A stretch of DNA of 55,092 bases from Flavobacterium lindanitolerans (GTDB lineage Bacteria > Bacteroidota > Bacteroidia > Flavobacteriales > Flavobacteriaceae): assembly GCF_002846575.1 (NCBI RefSeq), contig NZ_PJND01000013.1:1-55092 (forward strand), written 5' to 3'. Both the position numbers and the translations under genes were made by a program. Positions 1-7,960 of this stretch are shown here, piece after piece. The stretch's first letter is position 1; each line of letters begins with the position of its first letter. The notes under the pieces are model-generated. The model was not told where the DNA came from. It saw nothing but the letters and a program-made list of their open reading frames with translations, and did no database searches.

Positions 1-54
1 CATGTTATAATCCTTTTGGCTACGTTTAATTGCCTTACTTTCGTTGTCTTTCAT
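1..54 (-). CDS. IS3-family transposase OrfA, N-terminal fragment
   Basis: Eighteen codons are visible from an ATG at 54, reading MKDNESKAIKRSQKDYNM, and the frame runs off the window edge. A short basic leader ending in a QKDYNM/QRDYTM-like motif is typical of the N-terminus of IS3-type OrfA, the helix-turn-helix subunit that is frameshift-fused to the DDE transposase OrfB. The start sits about 40 bp inside the presumed IS end, as expected. Whether the element is intact cannot be seen. Confidence 0.55.
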   Translation of the reverse strand, partial: MKDNESKAIKRSQKDYNM

Positions 55-95
55 AATAAAGTCGATTTGGTGTCAACTTATTTCAGGATGGGACA
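1..95 (-). mobile_element. Left end of an IS3-family insertion sequence (partial)
   Basis: On the minus strand the element would begin near 95 with TGTCCCATCC, run through TGAAATAAGTTGACACC, and enter a transposase reading frame at 54. IS3 elements start with TG, and this terminal sequence resembles ends I associate with Bacteroidota IS3 copies. The exact terminus and any target duplication cannot be confirmed because the other end lies outside the window. Confidence 0.6.
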
Positions 96-104
96 GACTT
101 AACA

Positions 105-137
105 AAAAAGCCGATAGTAAAACTATCGGCTTTTTTT
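105..137 (-). terminator. Rho-independent terminator of the secreted protein at 152-676
   Basis: A perfect 10-bp stem (AAGCCGATAG / CTATCGGCTT, 108-117 and 123-132) closes a 5-base loop. Both sides carry A/T runs, so it can work in either direction. It lies 15 bp past the stop of the minus-strand gene and just outside the IS end. Confidence 0.85.
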
Positions 138-151
138 ATTTTGGATACTTA

Positions 152-676
152 TTAGTATTTATAAGCAACTCCTTTTTTGATAACCTGTGAGCCTCCCAAA
201 GCATTAGAACTAGCACCAACAGTAGCTTTGTCAGCCATTAACAAAATAAAAGGACATCCTAATTTTGCAGCTTCCATTTTTAGTTTTTTCTCTGCTTTCT
301 TATCACCTGTATTTCCTGTCTGGAAATTGATAAGACCGGTCTTACCTCTTACCTCATCTACTTTTTTCAATCCTGCGATATAAGATTTCTCCTCAAGGAT
401 AACAACTTTTTCCCAGTCTTTTTCAGAGCTCACTTCAATTTTCTCAGAAACCTCTTCTACTCTCCCGCTTTTGCCGTAAACAATTTTTTCAATAGCATAT
501 TTTCCTATTGAGTTTTCAGCATCCTCTCCATCATATTTGAAAACAACCACATATTCATCCAAACGAATAACTTTTCCATTTACAGTTTCCCCGCTGTGTT
601 TAAAAATTTTGTCTGATTGTGCAAAAATTAACGACGAAGTCATTAATAACATTAATAATAAAATACTTTTTTTCAT
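152..676 (-). CDS. Secreted protein of unknown function, 174 aa
   Basis: I do not recognise a named family. Residues 1-19 form a classic signal peptide ending in FAQ, so the product is likely periplasmic or outer-membrane associated. The first half resembles the secreted beta-rich 'KIFKHSGETVNGKV' proteins common in Bacteroidota, in which a hydrophobic/charged strand pattern follows the signal peptide. The C-terminal part has a lysine-rich helix (KKAEKKLKMEAAKLGC) followed by a hydrophobic strand and a Gly/Ser-rich tail. It is a single-gene unit with its own -7 box (706-713) and terminator, next to an IS end. Confidence 0.75.
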   Translation of the reverse strand: MKKSILLLMLLMTSSLIFAQSDKIFKHSGETVNGKVIRLDEYVVVFKYDGEDAENSIGKYAIEKIVYGKSGRVEEVSEKIEVSSEKDWEKVVILEEKSYIAGLKKVDEVRGKTGLINFQTGNTGDKKAEKKLKMEAAKLGCPFILLMADKATVGASSNALGGSQVIKKGVAYKY

Positions 677-705
677 TTTTTTAAGTTAAAGATTGATTTT
701 TGGCG

Positions 706-713
706 CAAATATA
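706..713 (-). promoter_or_regulatory. -7 promoter box for the secreted protein at 152-676
   Basis: The minus strand reads TATATTTG, a perfect match to the Bacteroidota TAnnTTTG element, 29 bp upstream of the ATG. No well-spaced TTTG box is visible. Confidence 0.5.
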
Positions 714-795
714 AGATTTTTACTCACAAAAAAAAGTTCAATTGCTTTCACTCCTCAGATAATTAAGCTAATTTTAAGACTCATAAAAAAGCGCC

Positions 796-1170
796 ATGAA
801 AGACCTCGAAAATCGCGAAGATTTGACTCTCCTGATGGACAATTTTTATCAAAAATTGCTTCAAAACAAAGCAATCAGTTACTTGTTTACAGAAGTGGCC
901 CAAATAGACCTGGAACATCATCTTCCTGTTATTGTAGATTTCTGGAATCTTAGCCTGTTTGGCAAAGGCAATTATAAAAACAATGTGCTTAAACTCCATT
1001 TAGACCTTAATGAAAAATCCAAACTGTCTCCGCAACATTTTAAAATCTGGCTTGATACGTTCTACCTGACTGTAGATGAAAACTTTTCAGGAGAAAATTC
1101 GGAAAAAATAAAGACCAAAGCACTTTCCATTGCCAATGTAATGCAAATTAAACTGCATAAATCAGCTTAA
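796..1170 (+). CDS. Group III truncated haemoglobin
   Basis: A 124-residue heme globin, probably handling oxygen or NO-derived species in the cytoplasm. Landmarks of the trHb3 family (compare Campylobacter Ctb) are present. The B10 tyrosine is Y18 in NFYQKL, an E-helix W50 lies in VDFW, and the proximal histidine is H68 in LKLHLDL. The conserved G8 tryptophan is W85 in KIWLDTF. Length is normal for the family. It appears to be monocistronic, divergent from the secreted protein upstream, with 128 bp separating it from the KAS III gene. Physiological ligand is not determinable from sequence. Confidence 0.88.
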   Translation: MKDLENREDLTLLMDNFYQKLLQNKAISYLFTEVAQIDLEHHLPVIVDFWNLSLFGKGNYKNNVLKLHLDLNEKSKLSPQHFKIWLDTFYLTVDENFSGENSEKIKTKALSIANVMQIKLHKSA

Positions 1171-1298
1171 AATAAAATCATATTCTTAGTTATTGCGCTT
1201 AAAAATAACTATTTGATAATTATATGCATGCATAATACTTTTTTACAAAGAAGCGCGTTAATTTTTAATACATTAGCAAAAAACATAATCATTCAATA

Positions 1299-2357
1299 AT
1301 GAACATAAAAATCATAGGTTCTGGCAGCTATATACCGGAAATCAGAGTTGCCAACCACGACTTTGACAATCATATTTTTCTGGACGACAATAGTGAGCCC
1401 TTATCACACCCTACTGAGCTTATTATTGAAAAGTTTAAGGATATAACAGGAATAGAAGAACGTCGCTACGCCGACAGTCATTTGCTGGCTTCCGATATTG
1501 GTTTTCTGGCTTCTCAAAAAGCAATTGAGGATGCCAATATAGATGCCGAAACTATAGACTATATTATTGTCGCCCATAATTTTGGTGATGTACAATATGG
1601 AAAAATCCAATCCGACATCCTGCCGAGTCTGGCTTCAAGAATCAAACACAAGCTCCAGATAAAAAATCCCAAGTGTGTAGCCTATGATATCCTTTTCGGA
1701 TGTCCCGGCTGGATTGAAGGCATACTGCAAGCCAATGCTTTCATCAAATCAGGAATGGGAAAACGCTGTCTGGTCATTGGAGCCGAAACACTTTCAAGAG
1801 TTTTGGACCCGCATGACCGCGATTCCATGATTTATGCCGATGGTGCTGGTGCTACGATAGTAGAAGGTACAGATAAAAATGAAGGCTTACTGTCCTACGA
1901 AAGCGCAACTTTTGCTTATGAAGAAGCAAACTACCTGTTTTTTGGGAAGTCCTATAATAAAGAACTGAATCCGGATGTACGCTACATTAAAATGTACGGT
2001 CGAAAAATTTATGAGTTTGCCTTGAGTCAGGTTCCTATGGCTATGAAAAGCTGTCTGGAAAAAAGCGGAATCGACATTTCGGAAGTCAAAAAGGTACTTA
2101 TCCATCAAGCCAACGAAAAAATGGATGAGGCAATCATCAACCGTTTTTACAAACTCTTCAAGGCAGTTCCACCAGCCGGTGTTATGCCTATGAGCATTCA
2201 CAAATTGGGCAATAGCAGCGTAGCCACTGTACCAACACTATATGATTTACTTATCAAAGGAAAAATCGAAAATCAGGAACTTCGTAAAGGAGATGTTATT
2301 ATCTTTGCATCCGTTGGTGCAGGAATGAATGTAAATGCATTTACGTATCGGTTATAA
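1299..2357 (+). CDS. 3-oxoacyl-ACP synthase III family protein (FabH-like)
   Basis: A 352-residue thiolase-fold condensing enzyme. The KAS III triad is complete: C135 in LFGCPGW, H269 in LIHQAN and N305 in LGNSSVAT. The N-terminal IIGSGSYIPE strand and DGAGATIVEG segment are also family hallmarks. KAS III enzymes condense an acyl-CoA starter with malonyl-ACP. Insertions near the N-terminus make it more divergent than a primary FabH, so a specialised starter unit or a lipid-modification role is possible. It begins a co-directional run with a methyltransferase, a GT2 and an Mla-type ABC pair, which hints at envelope lipid work. Confidence 0.85.
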   Translation: MNIKIIGSGSYIPEIRVANHDFDNHIFLDDNSEPLSHPTELIIEKFKDITGIEERRYADSHLLASDIGFLASQKAIEDANIDAETIDYIIVAHNFGDVQYGKIQSDILPSLASRIKHKLQIKNPKCVAYDILFGCPGWIEGILQANAFIKSGMGKRCLVIGAETLSRVLDPHDRDSMIYADGAGATIVEGTDKNEGLLSYESATFAYEEANYLFFGKSYNKELNPDVRYIKMYGRKIYEFALSQVPMAMKSCLEKSGIDISEVKKVLIHQANEKMDEAIINRFYKLFKAVPPAGVMPMSIHKLGNSSVATVPTLYDLLIKGKIENQELRKGDVIIFASVGAGMNVNAFTYRL

Positions 2358-2409
2358 CAAAAGTTCCGGTTTCAGGCTTCATTGCTCGAAGCCTTAAACT
2401 TGAAACAAG

Positions 2410-2940
2410 ATGTACGAAAAAACTTTTCCAGAAAAAAGATTCAAGCTTACGCTCGATTTTTTAAATAAACATATCAATTCTTCTGAAACAATCCTGGACC
2501 TGGGAGTTGAAAATCCTTTCTCGAAAATTATGAAGGAAAACGGATTCCAGGTTATTAATACCACAGGAGAAGACCTTGATAAAGATCAGACAGCTCTTCA
2601 GTCACAGCAATACACAGTGACAACGGCGTTTGAAATTTTTGAACATCTGCTGAATCCGTACACTGTGCTTCAAAATATTAAGTCCGATAAATTATTTATA
2701 TCTATCCCAATGCGCCTTTGGTTTTCACCTGCTTACCGTAGCAAAACCGATATGTGGGACAGACACTATCATGAATTTGAAGATTGGCAACTGGACTGGC
2801 TATTGGAAAAAACCGGATGGAAAATACTCGACCGTCAAAAATGGGCAAATCCGGTAAAAAAGTTTGGAATCAGGCCTTTATTGCGAAGATTTACAAACAG
2901 GTATTATATAGTATACGCAGAGAAAGTACATAATTCCTGA
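2410..2940 (+). CDS. Small class I SAM-dependent methyltransferase-like protein
   Basis: A 176-residue protein with a Rossmann-type start: ILDLGVENPFS near residues 28-38 stands where motif I (usually DxGxGxG) should be, and TTAFEIFEHLLNP near 74-87 resembles motifs II/III of Methyltransf_11/23 proteins. The glycine-rich loop is degenerate, so activity is uncertain. It lies 52 bp after the KAS III gene and 4 bp before the GT2, so these are probably cotranscribed. Substrate unknown. Confidence 0.7.
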   Translation: MYEKTFPEKRFKLTLDFLNKHINSSETILDLGVENPFSKIMKENGFQVINTTGEDLDKDQTALQSQQYTVTTAFEIFEHLLNPYTVLQNIKSDKLFISIPMRLWFSPAYRSKTDMWDRHYHEFEDWQLDWLLEKTGWKILDRQKWANPVKKFGIRPLLRRFTNRYYIVYAEKVHNS

Positions 2941-2944
2941 CTTT

Positions 2945-3793
2945 ATGAACTATTATATCGTCATTCCTGCCCACAATGAAGAAGCTTTTATTGCACTGAC
3001 ATTACAGTCGTTGGCAGACCAGACAGCTGTTCCGGCAAAAGTTGTTGTGGTAGATGACAATTCAACCGACAATACTTCGGCAATAGTACAGGAATTTGCC
3101 TCAAAATACCCCTACATACATCTTGTTCAAAAAACATCTGAAGCTATCCACCTCCCGGGAAGCAAGGTTATTCAGGCTTTTCACAAAGGATACGAAACTC
3201 TGGACAGCAATTATGATATAATTGTAAAATTAGACGCCGACCTAATACTGCCGGAAAACTATTTTGAAACGATAATCAATATTTTCAAATCAGACCCAAA
3301 AACAGGCATGGCGGGCGGTTTTGCCTATATCGAAAAAAACGGCGATTGGATTCTTGAAAACCTGACAGACAAAGACCATATCCGCGGAGCTTTTAAAGCC
3401 TATCGCAAAGAATGTTTTCTACAGATTGGCACTCTTAAGCCTGCTATGGGATGGGATACCGTTGATGAATTGTTGTGTAAATTTTACGACTGGAAGGTAG
3501 TAACAGACCAATCATTAAAGGTTAAGCATTTAAAACCGACTGGCGCCAATTATAACAAAACAGCACGTTACAAGCAGGGCGAAGCTTTCTATACATTAGG
3601 TTATGGTTTTTTTATTACGGCAATTGCTTCCGCAAAACTGGCAATGCTAAAGAAAAAACCTTTTTTGTTTTTTGATTACATCAGAGGCTTTTTTAAAGCC
3701 CAGTCTCAAAAAAAGCCGTTACTCGTTACCCGGGAACAGGCTAAATTTATCAGGAACTACCGATTGAAAAAAATGAAAGAAAAGCTATTCTGA
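2945..3793 (+). CDS. Family 2 glycosyltransferase
   Basis: A 282-residue GT-A enzyme. It opens with YYIVIPAHNEEAFI, followed by VVDDNSTDNT (the nucleotide-binding Asp pair) around residue 36 and KLDADLILP (DxD metal site) near residue 97. The C-terminal third is basic with a hydrophobic stretch (TLGYGFFITAIASAKLAML) that could associate with the membrane. It probably transfers a sugar to an envelope glycan or lipid. Only 4 bp separate it from the upstream methyltransferase. Confidence 0.87.
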   Translation: MNYYIVIPAHNEEAFIALTLQSLADQTAVPAKVVVVDDNSTDNTSAIVQEFASKYPYIHLVQKTSEAIHLPGSKVIQAFHKGYETLDSNYDIIVKLDADLILPENYFETIINIFKSDPKTGMAGGFAYIEKNGDWILENLTDKDHIRGAFKAYRKECFLQIGTLKPAMGWDTVDELLCKFYDWKVVTDQSLKVKHLKPTGANYNKTARYKQGEAFYTLGYGFFITAIASAKLAMLKKKPFLFFDYIRGFFKAQSQKKPLLVTREQAKFIRNYRLKKMKEKLF

Positions 3794-3886
3794 TTTGCAG
3801 GGTTATTTATTAGTTAAAAAACTCACAAAGCAAAACCAGCTACTCTTGACAATTTTCGTATTTTAGCCATTATTTAGAAACTCATA

Positions 3887-4630
3887 ATGATAATTCGATA
3901 CTTAACCCAGATAGGACGCTATTTTATTATGTTGAAGGAAATCTTCAATAAGCCAACAAAATGGTCCTATATGAAACAACTCATCCTGAAGGAAATTGAC
4001 GATTTGATTATCGGTTCCTTAGGAATCGTTTCTTTTATTTCTTTCTTCATCGGAGGGGTTGTTGCCATCCAGACGGCGCTCAACCTGACAAATCCTCTGA
4101 TACCAAAAACCCTGATCGCTTTTGCCACAAGGCAATCTGTTATTCTGGAGTTTGCCCCTACCTTTATTTCCATTATCATGGCCGGAAAAGTAGGGTCTTT
4201 TATTACTTCCAGTATTGGAACAATGAGAGTAACGGAACAAATTGATGCATTGGAAGTGATGGGAGTTAACTCTCTCAACTATCTGGTATTTCCAAAAATC
4301 ATTGCCTTGATGCTTTATCCTTTCGTGATTGCCTTAAGTATGTTCTTAGGTATTTTGGGAGGTTATATGGCTTCCGTATACGGAAACCTGACATCAAGCG
4401 ACGAGTTTATTATGGGTCTGCAAACGGAATTTATTCCATTCCATATCGTGTATGCGTTTATAAAAACAATGGTTTACGCCTTAATCCTGGCAACTATTCC
4501 TTCCTTTCATGGTTATTATATGAAAGGTGGTGCTTTGGAAGTAGGTAAAGCCAGTACCGTTTCTTTTGTCTGGACGAGTGTCGTGGTGATTCTCATGAAC
4601 TATATTCTAACACAATTACTTTTAAGCTAA
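3887..4630 (+). CDS. MlaE-type ABC transporter permease
   Basis: A 247-residue polytopic inner-membrane protein of the MlaE/Ttg2B permease family, the membrane part of intermembrane phospholipid transporters. Typical landmarks are the GGVVAIQTALNL segment, the SFITSSIGTMRVTEQIDALEVMGV coupling region and hydrophobic helices to the C-terminus. The stop overlaps the ATG of the ATPase gene (TAATG), which implies translational coupling. No MlaD, MlaC or MlaB gene follows, so the substrate-binding MCE protein must be encoded elsewhere. Confidence 0.9.
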   Translation: MIIRYLTQIGRYFIMLKEIFNKPTKWSYMKQLILKEIDDLIIGSLGIVSFISFFIGGVVAIQTALNLTNPLIPKTLIAFATRQSVILEFAPTFISIIMAGKVGSFITSSIGTMRVTEQIDALEVMGVNSLNYLVFPKIIALMLYPFVIALSMFLGILGGYMASVYGNLTSSDEFIMGLQTEFIPFHIVYAFIKTMVYALILATIPSFHGYYMKGGALEVGKASTVSFVWTSVVVILMNYILTQLLLS

Positions 4631-5418
4631 TGATTGAAGTAAAAGATATAAAAAAGTCATTTGGCGATGCGCAGATATTAAAAGGGATTTCTACCACTTT
4701 TGAAGCCGGAAAAACCAATCTCATTATTGGGCGAAGCGGTTCCGGAAAGACAGTATTGCTGAAAACATTACTTGGAATCCATACTCCTGACGAAGGAACT
4801 ATTTCTTTCAACGGGAAAATCTATTCTGAATTGAGTAAAGATGAAAAGAGGGAATTGAGAACCGAAATTGGAATGGTATTTCAGGGGAGTGCACTTTTCG
4901 ATTCTATGACGGTTGAAGAAAATGTAGGTTTCCCGTTAAAAATGTTTACCAACAAGAAAAAAAATGAGATACGCGACCGTGTCAATCAGGTACTCGAAAG
5001 AGTGAATCTGGTGGATGCCAATAACAAGTATCCTTCAGAAATTTCGGGAGGTATGCAGAAACGTGTGGCCATTGCAAGAGCTATTGTAAACAATCCTAAA
5101 TATCTTTTCTGTGACGAGCCTAACTCCGGATTAGACCCGGAAACTTCCATATTGATTGACGTGCTGATTCAGGAAATTACCAAAGAATACAACATGACAA
5201 CCGTCATCAATACGCACGATATGAACTCGGTTTTGCAGATTGGAGAAAAGATTGTATTCCTGAAAAACGGAATTAAAGAATGGGAAGGAACCAATGAAGA
5301 AATTTTAGAAACGAAAAACAAGTCAATTGTTGAATTCGTTTACTCGTCCGACCTGTTTAAAAAAGTGCGCGAAAGCCTACTAGCCGATATCGAAGATGAG
5401 GACAAAGAAGAAAAATAA
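4630..5418 (+). CDS. MlaF-type ABC transporter ATP-binding protein
   Basis: A 262-residue ABC ATPase partner of the preceding permease. The Walker A motif is GRSGSGKT at 34-41, the signature is SGGMQKRVAIA, Walker B is KYLFCDEPNSGLDPE, and the switch histidine lies in INTHDM. The GMQKR signature is characteristic of Mla/Ttg2A ATPases. The C-terminal tail is acidic and charged (LADIEDEDKEEK). Predicted to power lipid movement between inner and outer membrane. Confidence 0.9.
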   Translation: MIEVKDIKKSFGDAQILKGISTTFEAGKTNLIIGRSGSGKTVLLKTLLGIHTPDEGTISFNGKIYSELSKDEKRELRTEIGMVFQGSALFDSMTVEENVGFPLKMFTNKKKNEIRDRVNQVLERVNLVDANNKYPSEISGGMQKRVAIARAIVNNPKYLFCDEPNSGLDPETSILIDVLIQEITKEYNMTTVINTHDMNSVLQIGEKIVFLKNGIKEWEGTNEEILETKNKSIVEFVYSSDLFKKVRESLLADIEDEDKEEK

Positions 5419-5419
5419 A

Positions 5420-5443
5420 AAAAGCCTGCAATAGCAGGCTTTT
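5420..5443. terminator. Bidirectional terminator between the ABC ATPase and manC-like gene
   Basis: A perfect stem AAAAGCCTGC / GCAGGCTTTT (5420-5429, 5434-5443) with an AATA loop serves both convergent genes. Confidence 0.88.
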
Positions 5444-6501
5444 TATTTGTTTACAATCTCTCGGATTCTCTTTATTTCCTGCTCTTTCCCTTTAGGATAA
5501 ATCAACAGTACATCTTCCTTGTCAACAATGATATAGTCGTTTAATCCATCAATAACGATTAATTTTTTAGCATCGGTACGAATAATATTATTGGAAGCAT
5601 TTTCCAAAACTACAGATGCGTTTACGACAGCATTCAACTGGTTATCTTTTGGAAGTTTTTCATACAAAGAGCCCCATGTTCCTAAATCGTTCCAGTCAAA
5701 AGTGGCCGGAAGCACAAACACATTAGGCGCTTTTTCCATGACAGCATAATCAATCGAAATATTTTCAGATTCGGCATAATTCTCTTCAATAAAAACTTTT
5801 TCCAAATCAGAATTATAGGCACCATAACCAAGCATGAACAAAGCATACATCTGCGGCTGATAGGTCTCAAAAGCCTGTATAATTGATTTTGCGCTCCAGA
5901 TAAATATTCCGGCATTCCAAAGAAAATTACCGCTCTTCAGAAACTCTTTTGCTGTTTCATAATCCGGTTTTTCCCGAAACTGACTTACTTTTTTTACTTG
6001 GTTTGCATCCGACTTATCGTATTCGATATAGCCAAAACCTGTATTTGGGAAAGTAGGCTGTATTCCCAGAGTCATCAAAGCATTGTCTTTTTCACAAAAA
6101 TCAAAAGCAGTCTGCAAATCGCTTACGAATGCCCTTTCATCTTCAATCCAATGGTCGCTTGGAGCCACAACTATAACAGCATCAGGATTTATCTTTTTTA
6201 TTTTTAATGAAGCATATAAAATACAAGGAGCCGTGTTTCTCATGGCTGGCTCAAGCAATACCTGTTCCTGGCTTACTTGAGGAAGCTGGCTTAAAACCAA
6301 GTCATTATAGCTTTCATTGGTCAGAATAAAAATATTTTCTTCCGGAATTAGTTTAGACAGCCTGCTGAAAGTTTTTTGAATCAGGGTTTCTCCCGTTCCC
6401 AACATATCGTGAAATTGCTTTGGAAACTCATTGGTACTAACCGGCCAAAATCGGGAACCCACACCTCCAGCCATTAATATGGCAAAATAGTTTTTATTCA
6501 T
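5443..6501 (-). CDS. Mannose-1-phosphate guanylyltransferase
   Basis: A 352-residue nucleotidyltransferase that would make GDP-mannose for surface polysaccharide or glycoprotein. The N-terminal signature MAGGVGSRFWPVSTNEFPKQ is the GGxGxRxWPxSR...PKQ motif of the family. APSDHWI and NAGIFIW are further conserved blocks. At this length it is the single-domain form, without the C-terminal phosphomannose isomerase domain of bifunctional ManC/AlgA. Convergent with the Mla-type genes. Confidence 0.9.
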   Translation of the reverse strand: MNKNYFAILMAGGVGSRFWPVSTNEFPKQFHDMLGTGETLIQKTFSRLSKLIPEENIFILTNESYNDLVLSQLPQVSQEQVLLEPAMRNTAPCILYASLKIKKINPDAVIVVAPSDHWIEDERAFVSDLQTAFDFCEKDNALMTLGIQPTFPNTGFGYIEYDKSDANQVKKVSQFREKPDYETAKEFLKSGNFLWNAGIFIWSAKSIIQAFETYQPQMYALFMLGYGAYNSDLEKVFIEENYAESENISIDYAVMEKAPNVFVLPATFDWNDLGTWGSLYEKLPKDNQLNAVVNASVVLENASNNIIRTDAKKLIVIDGLNDYIIVDKEDVLLIYPKGKEQEIKRIREIVNK

Positions 6502-6578
6502 CTTGGATAAATCATTTACACAATCTCTATGTAAATATTATTATTTCTTAATTCAAATCAAAATCGTTTAATCAACAT

Positions 6579-7184
6579 TTAACATCTGGCAGGCAAAAGC
6601 TCAACCTCTGCATTGGGACTAAACAAATAGATTCTTCCCGTACTTATTTCCTGGCATTCGAACCTTTTGATTCTCTGAGCTCCTTTCTTAAATATTTTGC
6701 CATTATGAATCCTGAAAAAACTCCCGTAAGGTATTTCAAAAATATAACTTTTGTCGTTTTCTTTGTCAAATTGTTTTAAGGCCAAGGACAAAGTGGCATC
6801 GGTATCACTACTTGCCGCAGGATTCCTAAAATGCCTCGCCATTAGCGGTAAAACCTGACTTGGAAAAATCTCAGGACGGATAAAAGGCACCATCAATTGC
6901 TGGAAGGTATATTTCCATTCGTTACCATGGGGTTTAATATTCCTGCCAAACTTTTTAAAAGCCACAAGATGCGCAATTTCATGAATCAGCGTCATCAGGA
7001 ACTTGTACTTATTCAGGTTTGAATTTATGGTAATTTCATGTTTTCCCCCGGGGCCTTTTCTATAATCACCGTGGCGCGTTACCCGTTCATTGACAATTTT
7101 AAGATGGACCTCATTAGCCTTAATTAATTCGAAACAGGGTTCCACTGCATGTTCAGGGAGATATTTTGATAAGACTTCACTCAT
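6579..7184 (-). CDS. SprT-like zinc-dependent protein
   Basis: A 201-residue SprT-like protein. The metallopeptidase motif HEIAH is at residues 68-72, followed by the third ligand region in KPHGNEW. The C-terminal part lacks the four-cysteine zinc ribbon found in some members. I chose the ATG at 7184: an in-frame ATG at 7271 would lie upstream of a perfect minus-strand -7 box (7190-7197) and overlap the divergent gene. The box ends 5 bp before the ATG, so the mRNA may be leaderless. SprT-like proteins can act on DNA-bound proteins in eukaryotes (Spartan); the bacterial role is poorly defined. Confidence 0.85.
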   Translation of the reverse strand: MSEVLSKYLPEHAVEPCFELIKANEVHLKIVNERVTRHGDYRKGPGGKHEITINSNLNKYKFLMTLIHEIAHLVAFKKFGRNIKPHGNEWKYTFQQLMVPFIRPEIFPSQVLPLMARHFRNPAASSDTDATLSLALKQFDKENDKSYIFEIPYGSFFRIHNGKIFKKGAQRIKRFECQEISTGRIYLFSPNAEVELLPARC

Positions 7185-7189
7185 TATTA

Positions 7190-7207
7190 CAAATTTATTT
7201 ATTTTTG
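7190..7207. promoter_or_regulatory. Back-to-back -7 boxes of divergent sprT-like and methyltransferase genes
   Basis: The minus strand reads TAAATTTG at 7190-7197 and the plus strand reads TATTTTTG at 7200-7207. Both match TAnnTTTG perfectly and only 2 bp separate them, so the two polymerases would compete for the same stretch of DNA. Confidence 0.6.
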
Positions 7208-7231
7208 GTAGAAATGCTATACATTTAGAAT

Positions 7232-7960
7232 ATGATTGAGGAAATAAAAATATATTATGATGAATTAGCATCCACTTACGACCAAAACAGGTTTGGAAAT
7301 TCCTACGGCACCTACATCGACATACAGGAAAGAGCCTATTTAAAAAAGTATTTGCCTCACCTCAGCTCGGCTAACATTTTGGATTTAGGCTGTGGAACGG
7401 GAAGATTTCTGGACCTGGCAAGCCACGGAGTAGATATCAGTCCAAAAATGATTGATGTCGCAAAACACAAGTTTCCGGAAAAAAACATCAATTTAGGCAG
7501 TGTTTCAGATATTCCGCACCCTGATACTTTCTTTGACATTATATTCTCTTTTCACGTTATAATGCATTTGGACAAAGTCACTGTGCATGAATTCCTTAAG
7601 GAATCACATCAAAAATTAAAAAAAGGCGGGAAACTAATTTTTGATTTTCCTTCTCAAAAAAGAAGAAAACTTTTCAATTATAAAAAAACAGGCTGGCATG
7701 GCGCCAATGCTCTTTCAATAAAAGATATCGAAAGTCTTATAACTCCAGACTGGACCATAAAATATTACCGGGGAATCCTTTTTTTTCCTATCCACAGATT
7801 TCCTTCTTCAGCCCGACCTTTATTGCAAAAAATAGATGCCTTTTTTTGCAAATCCTTTCTCAAAGAATATTCTTCCTACCTCGTCATCGAATTAGAAAAA
7901 GCTCAACCAAGTGAAAAAACTTATCCCAACCGCAATAAAACTAAAATTCAGGGTAATTAA
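7232..7960 (+). CDS. Class I SAM-dependent methyltransferase
   Basis: A 242-residue enzyme with a clear motif I (ILDLGCGTGRFLDLA, about residues 49-63), a motif II acidic turn (GVDISPKMIDVAK) and a post-I block (FDIIFSFHVIMHLDK). This is a Methyltransf_11/25-type fold acting on an unknown small molecule or glycolipid. The last 50 bp overlap the start of the VanW-like gene in a different frame, so the two are very likely translated from one message. Its promoter box is at 7200-7207. Confidence 0.87.
   Translation: MIEEIKIYYDELASTYDQNRFGNSYGTYIDIQERAYLKKYLPHLSSANILDLGCGTGRFLDLASHGVDISPKMIDVAKHKFPEKNINLGSVSDIPHPDTFFDIIFSFHVIMHLDKVTVHEFLKESHQKLKKGGKLIFDFPSQKRRKLFNYKKTGWHGANALSIKDIESLITPDWTIKYYRGILFFPIHRFPSSARPLLQKIDAFFCKSFLKEYSSYLVIELEKAQPSEKTYPNRNKTKIQGN

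Noticed and set aside
7185..7271. Longer start (ATG at 7271) for the SprT-like protein
   Set aside because: It would run through both -7 boxes and into the divergent methyltransferase; the ATG at 7184 fits.
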